NCBI GenBank assembly: GCA_902399975.1
Contig: CABOHA010000001.1
Span: 211,397-275,396 of the forward strand
Length of the DNA: 64,000 bases
Origin: Coriobacteriaceae bacterium
GTDB lineage: Bacteria; Actinomycetota; Coriobacteriia; Coriobacteriales; Coriobacteriaceae
Reading direction: 5' to 3'
This document shows positions 56,463 to 64,000 of this stretch, piece after piece. The first letter of the stretch is position 1. Each line of letters starts with the position of its first letter. The notes under the pieces were generated by a model, which saw nothing but the letters and a program-made list of their open reading frames with translations, made no database searches and had not been told where the DNA came from. The translations under genes were made by a program, and so were the position numbers.

Positions 56463-57269
56463 ATGTCCGGACACTCTAAGTGGGCCACAACCAAGCATCG
56501 TAAGGGCGCGCAGGACGCCAAGCGTTCCGCCCTCTTCTCCAAGCTGAGCCGCAACATCACCGTTGCTGCCCGTCTCGGCGGTGACCCGCTGCCCGAGAAC
56601 AACGCCAGCCTCGCCGCTGCCGTTGCTAAGGCCAAGGCTCAGTCCATGCCCAAGGACAAGATCAAGTCCGCTATCGACAAGGCCTTTGGTTCGGGTGCCG
56701 ATGCCGCCGTCTACGAGAACATCGTGTACGAGGGCTATGGTCCCGCCGGTGTTGCCGTCTATGTTGACTGCCTGACCGACAACCGCAACCGTACTGCCGC
56801 CGATGTCCGTTCCGCCTTCTCCCACGCTGGTGGCAACCTGGGCACCTCCGGCTCCGTCGCCTTCCAGTTTGAGCGCAAGGGCCAGATCGTCGTCGCCAAG
56901 GAGATCCTGGACGAGAACGCCAAGAAGGAGACCATGATCGCCAACGGTGCTGCCGGTGACGAGGATGAGTTCATGATGGCCATCGCCGAGGCCGGTGGCG
57001 AGGACTACGAGGACGCCGGCGAGGAGTGGATCGTCTGGACCGCTGCTAACGACGTCATGGCTGTCTCCAAGGCACTCGAGGAGCAGGGCGTCCAGGTCAA
57101 GGGTTCCGAGACCACCATGGTTCCGACCACCCCGACCGAGGTCTCCGGTACCGACGCCAAGAAGGTTCAGCGCCTCATCGACCGTCTCGAGGAGCTCGAC
57201 GACGTCCAGGACGTCTACAGCACCATGGACATGACCGACGAGGTCATCGCTGCCCTCGAGGAGGAGTAG
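56463..57269 (+). CDS. yebC: YebC/PmpR-family regulator
   Basis: A 268-residue YebC-family protein; members bind DNA or assist translation of polyproline stretches. SGHSKWATTKHRKGAQDAKRSALFSKLSRNI is the family N-terminus, with GGDPLPENNASLAAAVAKAKA and YEGYGPAGVAVYVDCLTDN as further signatures. It is longer than the usual ~245 residues, mainly because of an acidic segment around residues 158-190. A GATAGGAGACACGT ribosome site precedes the ATG. No ruvC is adjacent, unlike many bacteria. Confidence 0.95.
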   Translation: MSGHSKWATTKHRKGAQDAKRSALFSKLSRNITVAARLGGDPLPENNASLAAAVAKAKAQSMPKDKIKSAIDKAFGSGADAAVYENIVYEGYGPAGVAVYVDCLTDNRNRTAADVRSAFSHAGGNLGTSGSVAFQFERKGQIVVAKEILDENAKKETMIANGAAGDEDEFMMAIAEAGGEDYEDAGEEWIVWTAANDVMAVSKALEEQGVQVKGSETTMVPTTPTEVSGTDAKKVQRLIDRLEELDDVQDVYSTMDMTDEVIAALEEE

Positions 57270-57338
57270 CGCCTGCACGGGTTAAGCCGTGCATATCTGG
57301 GCATAATGAAGCGAGCATGCAAGCCTCGTGGAATAGAT

Positions 57339-57380
57339 GAGCCGGATCCGCGTGCGTATGGCACCGGACCCGGCTCTTTT
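57339..57380 (+). terminator. terminator after yebC
   Basis: GAGCCGG and CCGGCTC with inner TCCG/CGGA pairs, followed by TTTT and, overlapping, TATAAT (57380-57385), which could be the -10 of the next operon. Confidence 0.75.
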
Positions 57381-57434
57381 ATAATGATGCGAATCGTTTT
57401 GCATTCTGTGGACCGAAACCTGAAGGGAGCGCGC

Positions 57435-57980
57435 GTGCGCGTACTCAAACGAGCCCTAGCGATCGTGTATCTTGCCGCCGCCATCGTGGCGCTGGGTACG
57501 CTTGTCTGCCAGTTCTGGGGACCGTATACGTATCGCTTTATGCTGCTATTGCGTGACACCATGCCTCGCGTCGTCGTTACGGTGTGCGCCGCCATCGTGG
57601 CGCTTGGCGTGCTCATCGGTTTTTTCCGCTTGATGTTCGCGCGTCGCGAGCCGTCCTGCGTGCATCCGGCAGGGGAGCGCAATATCGAGGTCACGCTCGC
57701 GGCTCTCTCCTCGTGTGCCCGCGCTGCTGCCGAACGCGATGACCGCGTGATGGTCGAGCATATCGAGGCGCGTGTTCAGGGTTCCGACGAATCGCACGTT
57801 CGTTTTAAGGTCGAAGCCATCGCGCTCGATGATAAAGACGTTGCTTCCCTTGCCACTGCGATGCAGCAGCGTATCGAGCGGGCCTGCGACACCATGCTCG
57901 GTACGCCGGGCACGACTGCGCGCGTTCGCTTTTTGCCGTCCAAGACTACCGTCCAGACCGTGGAGGTTTCCGGTGAGTGA
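57435..57980 (+). CDS. amaP: alkaline shock response membrane anchor protein (AmaP-like)
   Basis: A 181-residue protein with two membrane helices (about residues 6-28 and 42-66) and a soluble tail of about 110 residues. Position and layout match AmaP, which tethers Asp23 to the membrane, in the amaP-DUF2273-asp23 arrangement known from Firmicutes. ERNIEVTLAALSSCARAAAE and HVRFKVEAIAL in the tail follow the family pattern. GTG is chosen because GAAGGGAG lies five bases upstream; the frame is open to 57306 but that part overlaps a terminator. Confidence 0.82.
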   Translation: MRVLKRALAIVYLAAAIVALGTLVCQFWGPYTYRFMLLLRDTMPRVVVTVCAAIVALGVLIGFFRLMFARREPSCVHPAGERNIEVTLAALSSCARAAAERDDRVMVEHIEARVQGSDESHVRFKVEAIALDDKDVASLATAMQQRIERACDTMLGTPGTTARVRFLPSKTTVQTVEVSGE

Positions 57981-58350
57981 TACCAACCAAGACAAGACCG
58001 CCCGCACGCCGCGCCTGACGATCGATCAGAACGCTATGCCGGCAGGCGAGTCCGCCGACACCAAGCCCGAGGCCGGCGAGCAGCACGACAGCGCCGCCAA
58101 CGACTTTGACGAGGCCATGGGTCTCATCAAAGGTACGGGCGCCGCTATCTGGAGCTACGCCGTGCGCCACCCCAACACTACGCTCGGCGCCGTGGCAGGC
58201 TTTATCCTCGCCGTGCTGGTACTTACGTTGGGCCTGTGGGACACGCTTGTCATCGCATTCTTTGTGCTGATCGGCGCCGTGATCGGCCAGATTCGCGACG
58301 GCGAGAACGGTATCGTTAACTTCTTCGGCCGTCTGTTTAGCGGCCGCTAA
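57973..58350 (+). CDS. DUF2273 small membrane protein
   Basis: A 125-residue protein. The C-terminal ~60 residues (IWSYAVRHPNTTLGAVAGFILAVLVLTLG, then a second helix and GENGIVNFFGRLFSGR) match the DUF2273 family, normally only about 60-75 residues long. The ~60-residue polar N-terminal extension is unusual. It starts at GTG, overlapping the amaP end by eight bases with GGAGG upstream, so it is translationally coupled. It probably acts with AmaP and Asp23 at the membrane. Confidence 0.83.
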   Translation: MSDTNQDKTARTPRLTIDQNAMPAGESADTKPEAGEQHDSAANDFDEAMGLIKGTGAAIWSYAVRHPNTTLGAVAGFILAVLVLTLGLWDTLVIAFFVLIGAVIGQIRDGENGIVNFFGRLFSGR

Positions 58351-58394
58351 TATGTATTCGACTGTCGCATCCGTGGCAGGCATAAGGAGGAACC

Positions 58395-58916
58395 ATGGCT
58401 TTTAACACGAAGGTCGATGTGGCCGATACCGAGCTCGAGACGAACGAGGCCGTCGCCGCCGAGGCGGAGGACGTAACGCTCGAGGACGAGACGCTCGTCG
58501 AGGCCGAGTCCAAAGACGAGGCGGACGAGGACGACGAGGAGGCGGACGAGTCCGAGGACTCGCTGACCTATTCCAACGGCGTGATCGAGAAGATCGTCGC
58601 CATGGCCACCCGCGAGGTGCCGCACGTTCTGGGCATGAAGGGTAACCTTATGCACTTTGTGCAGGAGCAGTTTGGTGCCGAGAACCTGACCAAGGGCGTG
58701 ACGGTCGAGGTCACCGACGACAACCGCGTGGTCGTCAACATCTCGGTCATCATCGAGTATGGCGCCTATGCGCCTGCGATCTTTGACGACGTTAAGGCGC
58801 GCGTCACCGAGCGTCTGGCCGCGATGACCGGCCTTGAGGTGGCAGGCGTCAACCTGCGCATCGAGGATGTCATCACCCCCGAGGAGTACGAGCACCGCAC
58901 CAGCCAGCACGAGTAA
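58395..58916 (+). CDS. asp23: Asp23/Gls24 family envelope stress protein
   Basis: A 173-residue Asp23/Gls24 protein, abundant and membrane-associated in Firmicutes through AmaP. A very acidic N-terminus (about residues 10-55, Glu/Asp-rich) precedes the domain with GVIEKIVAMATREVPHVLGMKGN and VTDDNRVVVNISVIIEYGAYAP, the typical start and core. AAGGAGGAACC lies before the ATG. It is the last gene of the amaP-DUF2273-asp23 operon; the TAA stop touches P1 copy 8. Confidence 0.93.
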   Translation: MAFNTKVDVADTELETNEAVAAEAEDVTLEDETLVEAESKDEADEDDEEADESEDSLTYSNGVIEKIVAMATREVPHVLGMKGNLMHFVQEQFGAENLTKGVTVEVTDDNRVVVNISVIIEYGAYAPAIFDDVKARVTERLAAMTGLEVAGVNLRIEDVITPEEYEHRTSQHE

Positions 58917-58956
58917 CCTACCAAAAAGGGATGTTTATTTTGGCAGGTTTTATCTG
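58915..58956 (+). repeat. P1 palindrome, copy 8 (shortened core)
   Basis: ACCTACCAAAA and TTTTGGCAGGT arms, but the core is AGGGATGTTTA, having lost the CAGG of the consensus. The repeat begins within the asp23 TAA stop, and the flank TATCTGCGTAAACGTC is conserved. Confidence 0.9.
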
Positions 58957-58966
58957 CGTAAACGTC

Positions 58967-59009
58967 AAACGGCCGGTCGCGCATGCAAAAGCGCGGCCGG
59001 CCGTTTTTG
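58967..59009 (+). terminator. terminator after asp23
   Basis: AAACGGCCGG and CCGGCCGTTT pair, with GCGC inside and a TTTTT tail. It follows P1 copy 8 directly. Confidence 0.85.
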
Positions 59010-59120
59010 TACGCTCCCGATGTAGTCATACCGCTCGTCTAACTAAGGGTTGCAATCGCCACGTTCCGCGTTACCCTAATGGGCGCATTGTTTCCAAATT
59101 GTTAACGAGGGGTTGCCGTA

Positions 59121-60143
59121 ATGGCCGACGAACACGAGACCGAAAGCAAGGCATGGGCGATTGAGGCCGCTGCGGCAGAGGCGGCGTCGCGTGCTGCCGA
59201 GGAGGTGCATCGTCCTCCGGTGGTGCCGATGGAGCGCGTGGTCGATCGCGATGTTATTGAGCAAGGCGAGCGCGCCGGCCGCAGGCGCAGCCAGGAGCCA
59301 GGCTTTCCGCGCTTTTTTGCCGAGCTCAATCTGGGCCTGATCCTCACGGCGTTCGCCATCGTGGCCTTTAAAACCCCCAATCACTTTGCCTTCGGCGGTA
59401 CCTCGGGTGTGTCGGTCATTCTTTCTACGCTGTTCCCGACTCTGCCCGTCGGCGTCTTTATGTGGATTATCAACGCGGTCCTGGTCGTTCTGGGCTTTAT
59501 CTTTTTGGAGCGCAAGGCGATTCTGTGGAGCGTCTTCGCTTCGTTTGCGCTTTCGGCCTATGTCTCGCTGTTTGAGCTCTTCATTCCGACCGATGTCTCT
59601 CTGACGGGTGATATGTGGCTCGACCTGTGCTTTGCCGTGATTCTGCCGGCGCTCGGCAGCGCCATCGTCTTTGATATTGGTGCCTCGACGGGCGGCACGG
59701 ACATCCTCGCCATGATTCTCAAACGCCGCACGACGCTTGAGATCGGCCGTGCGCTGCTGCTGGTCGATATCGGCATCGTGACCATCGCGGCCTTCTTGTA
59801 CGGCCCGCGCGTCGGTCTGTATTGCGTGCTCGGCCTGTTTGCCAAGACGCTTGTGGTCGACAAAGCCATCGAGAGCATCCACCTGCGTAAAGTCTGCACG
59901 GTCATTTGCTCCGAGCCCCTTAAGGTCGAGGAGTTTATCGTCAAGCATCTCAACCGTACGGCGACTATCAGCCGCGGCTACGGTGCTTTCTCGGGCAAGT
60001 GCGTGACGGTGATCATGAGCGTGCTAAGCCGTCGCGAGGCCGTGCAACTGCGCCGCTATGCGCGCGAAGTCGATCCGGGTGCCTTTATCACGATTGTCGA
60101 CAGCTCCGAGATCGTCGGCAAGGGTTTCCGCGGAACGAACTAA
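59121..60143 (+). CDS. YitT-family membrane protein with DUF2179 domain
   Basis: A 340-residue protein. A charged, Ala-rich ~65-residue N-terminus precedes a five-helix YitT core (FKTPNHFAFGGTSGVSVILSTLF, and SIVFDIGASTGGTDILAMIL in variant form), followed by the C-terminal DUF2179 domain (VCTVICSEPLKVEEFIVKHLNRTATISRGYGAFSGK). No firm function is established for the family. The N-terminal extension is longer than usual. A GAGGGGTTGCCGTA stretch precedes the ATG. Confidence 0.92.
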   Translation: MADEHETESKAWAIEAAAAEAASRAAEEVHRPPVVPMERVVDRDVIEQGERAGRRRSQEPGFPRFFAELNLGLILTAFAIVAFKTPNHFAFGGTSGVSVILSTLFPTLPVGVFMWIINAVLVVLGFIFLERKAILWSVFASFALSAYVSLFELFIPTDVSLTGDMWLDLCFAVILPALGSAIVFDIGASTGGTDILAMILKRRTTLEIGRALLLVDIGIVTIAAFLYGPRVGLYCVLGLFAKTLVVDKAIESIHLRKVCTVICSEPLKVEEFIVKHLNRTATISRGYGAFSGKCVTVIMSVLSRREAVQLRRYAREVDPGAFITIVDSSEIVGKGFRGTN

Positions 60144-60293
60144 CGCGGTCGAGCTCATCAAACAATCGAATAGCGCCCTGCGCATTGCAAATGCGTCATG
60201 TTGGAGTATTTGTCCCCACATTGGGTGATAATGATGCCAAAGACATCGTTTGCGATCCAGATGATTCGCTCAAGATACGAAGGGATGATCTCG

Positions 60294-61565
60294 ATGTTCT
60301 GTTCGCAGTGTGGTGCCCCCATGGGCGACAACGATAAGTTCTGTGGTGCGTGTGGTGCCTCCAATGCCGGTGCCGCAGCCTCTGCCCCTCAGGGTCAGCC
60401 CCAGCAGTTTGTTCCGCAACCGCCCGTGGCGAATGCGTCCAAGGGCTGTGTGGCTCAGGCGTTTGAGGATATGACCAAGACTCCGGGCGTGCTGCAGCGC
60501 GTGTGCCAGATTGCCTTTTTACCGGCGCTGATTTGTGTTGTGTCGGTACTCGTGCTGTTTATTCCCGTTATTGGCGGCATTGCAGCTGCCATCGGCTTTT
60601 TGGCAGCTTGCATTGCGAGCGTGTGTGGTTCCGGCTTTGGTATTGAGTGGGGTCGCGATCTGTCGCTCAAGGTTGATGGCGGTATGGATCGTCCACTCAT
60701 GCGTTCCACGTCGTTTGGCCTCGGAGTCTTTTCGAGCGTTATCTCGGTCGTGCTCGAGGTTATCGCTGCCATTCCCGTTATCGGTGTAGTGCTTTCGCTG
60801 GTGGAGAGCGTGGTAATTGGCGCCGCGGGCTCGTATTCGTATTACGGCTCCTATGCACTCGAGGCAGCGCTGTTTGGCTCGCTTGGCCTGCTTGTCCTGG
60901 CTATGATTGCCACGGCGGTCTTGGGGGTCTTCTTTAAGATGTTCGCCGACATTGCCGTGATGCACTTTGCGGTGACCGGTCGTGTCGAGAGCGCGTTTTC
61001 GCTCGACAAGGTCTGGGCGGCGTTTAAGCACAACAAGACCAAGCTGTTCTGCGCTTCGTTCCTTCCCGAGTTTTTGACGGGTCTGGTCGCCAACGTTGTC
61101 ACATGGATCCTGACGCTCGTCTTCGGCGCCATTGCCTCTGTCGGTATGTATAACTACTACTACCGTCCTTCGGCTATTGAGGCGCTTGTTACCGGCGGTG
61201 GCATCACGCTCGTATTGTTCTTGGTGCTGACGGCGTTTGTCACGGTATTCCTTACGGTCTTTGGCAAGATGCTCAAGCATCGTGCCGTTGGCTATTGGGT
61301 AGCGCGTTATGCAGCTGAATGGGCTGATGAGGATAAGGATGACGTCCTGACCTTTGTGCTGCCGTTTGAGAAGAAGTCTGCTCCTTCGGGCTATAGCGCC
61401 CCGGATGCTGCGGCCGCGCCCGAGCCGGAGCCTGAGCCGACGCCCGAGCCCGAGCCTGAGCCTGAACCCGCACCTGAGCCTGAGCCCGAGTCTGCATCCG
61501 AGCCCATGCCGAAACCGGAACCCGGGTCCGAGCCAAGCTCCGACGAGGACTCTCAGGACGAGTAG
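60294..61565 (+). CDS. zinc-ribbon membrane protein with Pro-Glu tail
   Basis: A 423-residue protein. An N-terminal zinc ribbon (Cys3, Cys6, Cys17, Cys20 in MFCSQCG and FCGACG) precedes a DUF4013-like membrane domain of five or six helices (about residues 75-345). The cytoplasmic or external tail is strikingly regular, with PEPEPEPTPEPEPEPEPAPE and further Pro-Glu pairs from about residue 370, and acidic residues to the end. The ATG at 60294 is chosen because AAGGG lies nine bases upstream; an ATG three codons earlier overlaps that site. Function unknown. Confidence 0.85.
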   Translation: MFCSQCGAPMGDNDKFCGACGASNAGAAASAPQGQPQQFVPQPPVANASKGCVAQAFEDMTKTPGVLQRVCQIAFLPALICVVSVLVLFIPVIGGIAAAIGFLAACIASVCGSGFGIEWGRDLSLKVDGGMDRPLMRSTSFGLGVFSSVISVVLEVIAAIPVIGVVLSLVESVVIGAAGSYSYYGSYALEAALFGSLGLLVLAMIATAVLGVFFKMFADIAVMHFAVTGRVESAFSLDKVWAAFKHNKTKLFCASFLPEFLTGLVANVVTWILTLVFGAIASVGMYNYYYRPSAIEALVTGGGITLVLFLVLTAFVTVFLTVFGKMLKHRAVGYWVARYAAEWADEDKDDVLTFVLPFEKKSAPSGYSAPDAAAAPEPEPEPTPEPEPEPEPAPEPEPESASEPMPKPEPGSEPSSDEDSQDE

Positions 61566-61624
61566 TCCTGCCACCTGCCATTTGAGGACGGGGCGGAAAT
61601 GGAAGAAATAGAGCCTGACAAATG

Positions 61625-61662
61625 AGCGGGGGCGGACGTGTCGAAACGTCCGCCCCCGCTTT
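61625..61662. terminator. bidirectional terminator between convergent genes
   Basis: AGCGGGGGCGGACGT and ACGTCCGCCCCCGCT form a perfect 15-base stem with a six-base loop, between the zinc-ribbon gene and the M20 gene. Confidence 0.82.
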
Positions 61663-61705
61663 GTTATCGCGATGTGGCTATGACTGCGAGACGGTCGCGA
61701 ATCGG

Positions 61706-63169
61706 CTACTCGTCGTGCTTCTCCTCGCGGCGCGCGGCGGCGCGTGCATCGTGGATGCCCTTGATCGCGGCGTGGCGAGCCGTGCGGGCGTCGTGCATGG
61801 CGTCGCGTGCTTCGGCGGCTGTGGCCTTAGCAGAACGCAACTTGGCGGCGAGGTCGGGGTTGGTCTCGGCGACCGCGGCGATAGCGGGTCCGTCGAGCTC
61901 CTCTTGCGTGGGCTCGGCCAAAAAGTCGATGGCATACTGGGCGGCCACCATGGAGCCTTTTGCCAGCACAGTCTCGTCGATCTTGTAAAAGCAGGAATGC
62001 TGAGCGTACGTGGCGCCAATCTTGGGGTTGCGCGCACCTACAAAGGCGAGCACGCCCGGCACGCGGCGCAGGTACTCCGAAAAGTCCTCGCCCGAAAGCG
62101 TGCCGCGGTAATGTCCCTCGCCGGCGGGGCCCAGGCATTTGAGTACGGCCTGGCGGCAGCGCTCGCTCGATGCGGCTTCGTTTTCGACTTTGTAGTTGGC
62201 GATGGTGTAGTCGGTGAGCTTGGCTTCGGCGCCCAGGGCTGCCGCGGTATGCTCCACGATGCGGCGCATGAGCTCCGGCATTTCCTCGTGGGTCGAGTCG
62301 CCGTAGGTGCGCACCGTGCCGGCGAGGTAAGCCGTGCCGGCGATAACATTGCGCGCGGTGCCGCCATGCAGCTCACCGACGGTGATAACGGCCGGCTCGT
62401 AGGGGCTAATCTCGCGCGAGACGATAGTCTGCAGTGCGTTGACGATCTCAGCGGCAACCATAACGGCGTCGTGGCCGCGCTGGGGCATAGCGCCGTGGCA
62501 CGAGGTGCCGCGGACGTCGATGCGGAACCAGTCGGTATTGGCCATGCGCGGACCGGGCTCGCAGCTTACGGTGCCGGCGTCAACCTCGCTCCAGATATGC
62601 GCGGCGTAGGCACCATCGACGCCGTCGAGCACGCCCGTGCCGATCATGAGCTTGGCGCCCTGGCCGTTTTCCTCGCTGGGCTGGAAGACGATGCGGACTT
62701 CGCCGTGGATGTCGTCGGTCATATGGCGCAGGATTTGCAGCGTGCCGAGCATCATGGCGATGTGGCAGTCGTGGCCGCAGGCGTGCATGCAGCCTTCGTT
62801 GACGCTGGCGAACTCCTCGCCGGTCTGCTCGGTGACGGGCAGGGCGTCGATGTCGGCGCGCAGCAGGATGCGGCGGCGTGGCGTGCCGTCCTCGCGATAG
62901 GCGTCGGGCGCGGTGCCGCGAAGGGTCGCCACAAGGCCCGTCTTAAGGGGACGCTCGTAGGGGATATTCATGGCGTCGAGCTGGTTGGCGATGTCAGAAG
63001 TCGTGCGCTCCTCGGCAAGGCTCAGCTCCGGGTGCTTATGGAAGTGGCGGCGCTGCTTGATGATATAGGGTTCAAACTCTGCGGCGATATCCTGAATGGC
63101 TGCGGTGACGTCGTCAGCCGCTCGTACCTCGGTTGCCGCCATAATCTGCTGTGCCTTGGTCTTCGTCAT
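61706..63169 (-). CDS. M20-family amidohydrolase
   Basis: A 487-residue metal-dependent amidohydrolase of the M20D (IAA-amino-acid hydrolase/HipO) group. RRHFHKHPELSLAEERT is the family start. LLRADIDALPV, MHACGHDCHIAMMLG (Cys131, His133) and QPSEENGQGAKLM supply metal ligands and the catalytic Glu. A ~60-residue Ala/Arg-rich helical tail after the catalytic fold is unusual. AAGGAGCAAATCGACC precedes the ATG; an upstream in-frame reading would run into the divergent gene. Natural substrates are N-acyl or aryl-amino acids; which one is unknown. Confidence 0.92.
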   Translation of the reverse strand: MTKTKAQQIMAATEVRAADDVTAAIQDIAAEFEPYIIKQRRHFHKHPELSLAEERTTSDIANQLDAMNIPYERPLKTGLVATLRGTAPDAYREDGTPRRRILLRADIDALPVTEQTGEEFASVNEGCMHACGHDCHIAMMLGTLQILRHMTDDIHGEVRIVFQPSEENGQGAKLMIGTGVLDGVDGAYAAHIWSEVDAGTVSCEPGPRMANTDWFRIDVRGTSCHGAMPQRGHDAVMVAAEIVNALQTIVSREISPYEPAVITVGELHGGTARNVIAGTAYLAGTVRTYGDSTHEEMPELMRRIVEHTAAALGAEAKLTDYTIANYKVENEAASSERCRQAVLKCLGPAGEGHYRGTLSGEDFSEYLRRVPGVLAFVGARNPKIGATYAQHSCFYKIDETVLAKGSMVAAQYAIDFLAEPTQEELDGPAIAAVAETNPDLAAKLRSAKATAAEARDAMHDARTARHAAIKGIHDARAAARREEKHDE

Positions 63170-63337
63170 GGTCGATTTGCTCCTTGCTGTGCCATCGCGC
63201 AATTCGTACAAGCTCTCTCCAGTATGCCACCTGCCACTTGGCCTGGCAAAGATGCCGTTTGCCGCTTGGCGTTTTGTAACAGGGGCGGGGGAGTACACTC
63301 GGGAGTGTTGAAATTCCTGCCAGAGACGGGGATGCCC

Positions 63338-64000
63338 ATGCAACATATCGATCGGATTATCCGCTCCAAGAACGTCTTTACCGCGCAAGACGGTATCGAT
63401 ACCGCCCGCGAGCTGGCGATTGCCATTGCAGGCGACCGTATCGTCGCGGTCGGTGCGCCCGATGACGTGATTGCCGCCGCTCCTGCCGCCACGTCGGTTA
63501 TCGACTACGGCGAGCAGTTTGTCTGCCCCGGTTTCCATGACGCTCATCTGCACTTCTTCCATACCTCGGTCGGTTCCTCGCCGTACATGCTCATGGATAT
63601 GGGCACGTCCGAGGCGGCGCTGGTACAACACGCGCTTGAGTTTTCCCAGGACCTGCCCGACGACGCTTGGGTTGTAACGCAGGGTTGGCGCGACTACCGC
63701 TGGGACCCGCCCGAGCATCCCACTAAGGCGTCGCTCGATGCGGCATTTCCCGATCGTCCCTGCGTTATGTACTCGGGCGACGGGCACACGCTGTGGCTCA
63801 ACAGCCGCGCACTCGAGGCGCTCGGCGTTACGCGCGACAGCGAGCCTCCGGTGGGTGGCAGTTACGACAAAGATGCAAATGGCGAGCTTACGGGTATCGC
63901 CCACGAGGCGGCTGCTATGCAGCTGCTGCCGCGCTGCCTGGAGTGGCTGGGCGAGGACCGCATCGCGAGCGCTTACGCCGACCAGATGAAGCGTATGGCC
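63338..64000 (+). CDS. amidohydrolase_3 (YtcJ-like), 3' end cut by window
   Basis: The first 221 codons of an amidohydrolase family 3 enzyme. RSKNVFTAQDGIDTARELAIAIAGDRIVAVG is the typical small beta domain. FVCPGFHDAHLHFF supplies the first metal histidines (HxH), and WVVTQGWRDYRWDPPEHPTKASLDAAFPDRPC and YSGDGHTLWLNSRALEALG are YtcJ-type signatures. The frame is open to base 64000. The ATG at 63338 is preferred, six bases after GGGG; an ATG two codons earlier abuts it. It diverges from the M20 gene, possibly acting on related compounds. Confidence 0.9.
   Translation, partial: MQHIDRIIRSKNVFTAQDGIDTARELAIAIAGDRIVAVGAPDDVIAAAPAATSVIDYGEQFVCPGFHDAHLHFFHTSVGSSPYMLMDMGTSEAALVQHALEFSQDLPDDAWVVTQGWRDYRWDPPEHPTKASLDAAFPDRPCVMYSGDGHTLWLNSRALEALGVTRDSEPPVGGSYDKDANGELTGIAHEAAAMQLLPRCLEWLGEDRIASAYADQMKRMA

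Noticed and set aside
5546-58956. The P1 repeats as a CRISPR array.
   Set aside because: Copies are kilobases apart, in both orientations, with no spacers and no cas genes.

Overview
The window looks like chromosomal DNA from a gut Coriobacteriia (Actinomycetota), most likely a Collinsella close to C. aerofaciens. This rests on the high-GC codon use, the mix of actinobacterial and Firmicutes-like gene families (an amaP/DUF2273/asp23 operon, a giant CoA-dehydratase activase fusion, a DXS-like protein), and a dense set of short palindromic repeats. It is inference from family content; no rRNA, tRNA, phage, CRISPR array or complete insertion sequence was seen.

Layout. 1-3.6 kb: threonine synthase (cut by the window edge) diverging from aspartate kinase, followed by aspartate-semialdehyde dehydrogenase, giving most of the aspartate-to-threonine route. 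3.6-4.3 kb: a non-coding block with two long inverted repeats. 4.3-10.3 kb: an alkyltransferase, a histidine-kinase remnant, an AIM24-family protein and a MacB-type ABC/FtsX pair. 10.4-19.4 kb: a small conserved protein, a membrane-tethered HTH regulator, phosphofructokinase, a tethered Ntn-hydrolase, an M18 aminopeptidase, a D-2-hydroxyacid dehydrogenase, SEC-C methionine aminopeptidase and a radical SAM protein. 19.6-22.9 kb: an alpha/beta hydrolase, then a GGDEF/REC/HD-GYP protein with its Hpt partner. 23.1-26.5 kb: a lower-GC island with a DUF2975/HTH pair and a three-gene ABC exporter. 26.6-31 kb: a polar amino-acid ABC importer with a class I glutamine-amidotransferase-like hydrolase. 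31.3-37 kb: DXS-like enzyme, HD-domain protein, CmpB-type membrane protein, ammonium transporter and PII protein. 37-47.8 kb: TetR/MFS pair, HAD phosphatase, TetR plus the 1593-residue activase, hydroxyacyl-CoA dehydrogenase and a small membrane protein. 47.8-64 kb: DUF389 and OPT transporters, pantothenate kinase, dCMP deaminase, NifU-like protein, Lgt, a large membrane protein, YebC, the Asp23 operon, YitT, a zinc-ribbon membrane protein, an M20 amidohydrolase and the start of an amidohydrolase_3.

The most unusual content is non-coding. A ~45-55 nt palindrome (called P1 here) occurs eight times, mostly touching stop codons. Two other palindromes with different stems (P2, P3) share its GGGACAGG loop core, and one locus is a P1/P2 chimera. 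Separately, about ten long, often nested inverted repeats sit between genes, each with its own arms, though two share an outer stem. Two genes (a TetR and a HAD phosphatase) have an inverted repeat whose right arm is the Shine-Dalgarno and whose loop holds a -10-like box, an arrangement expected to silence translation of readthrough mRNA only.
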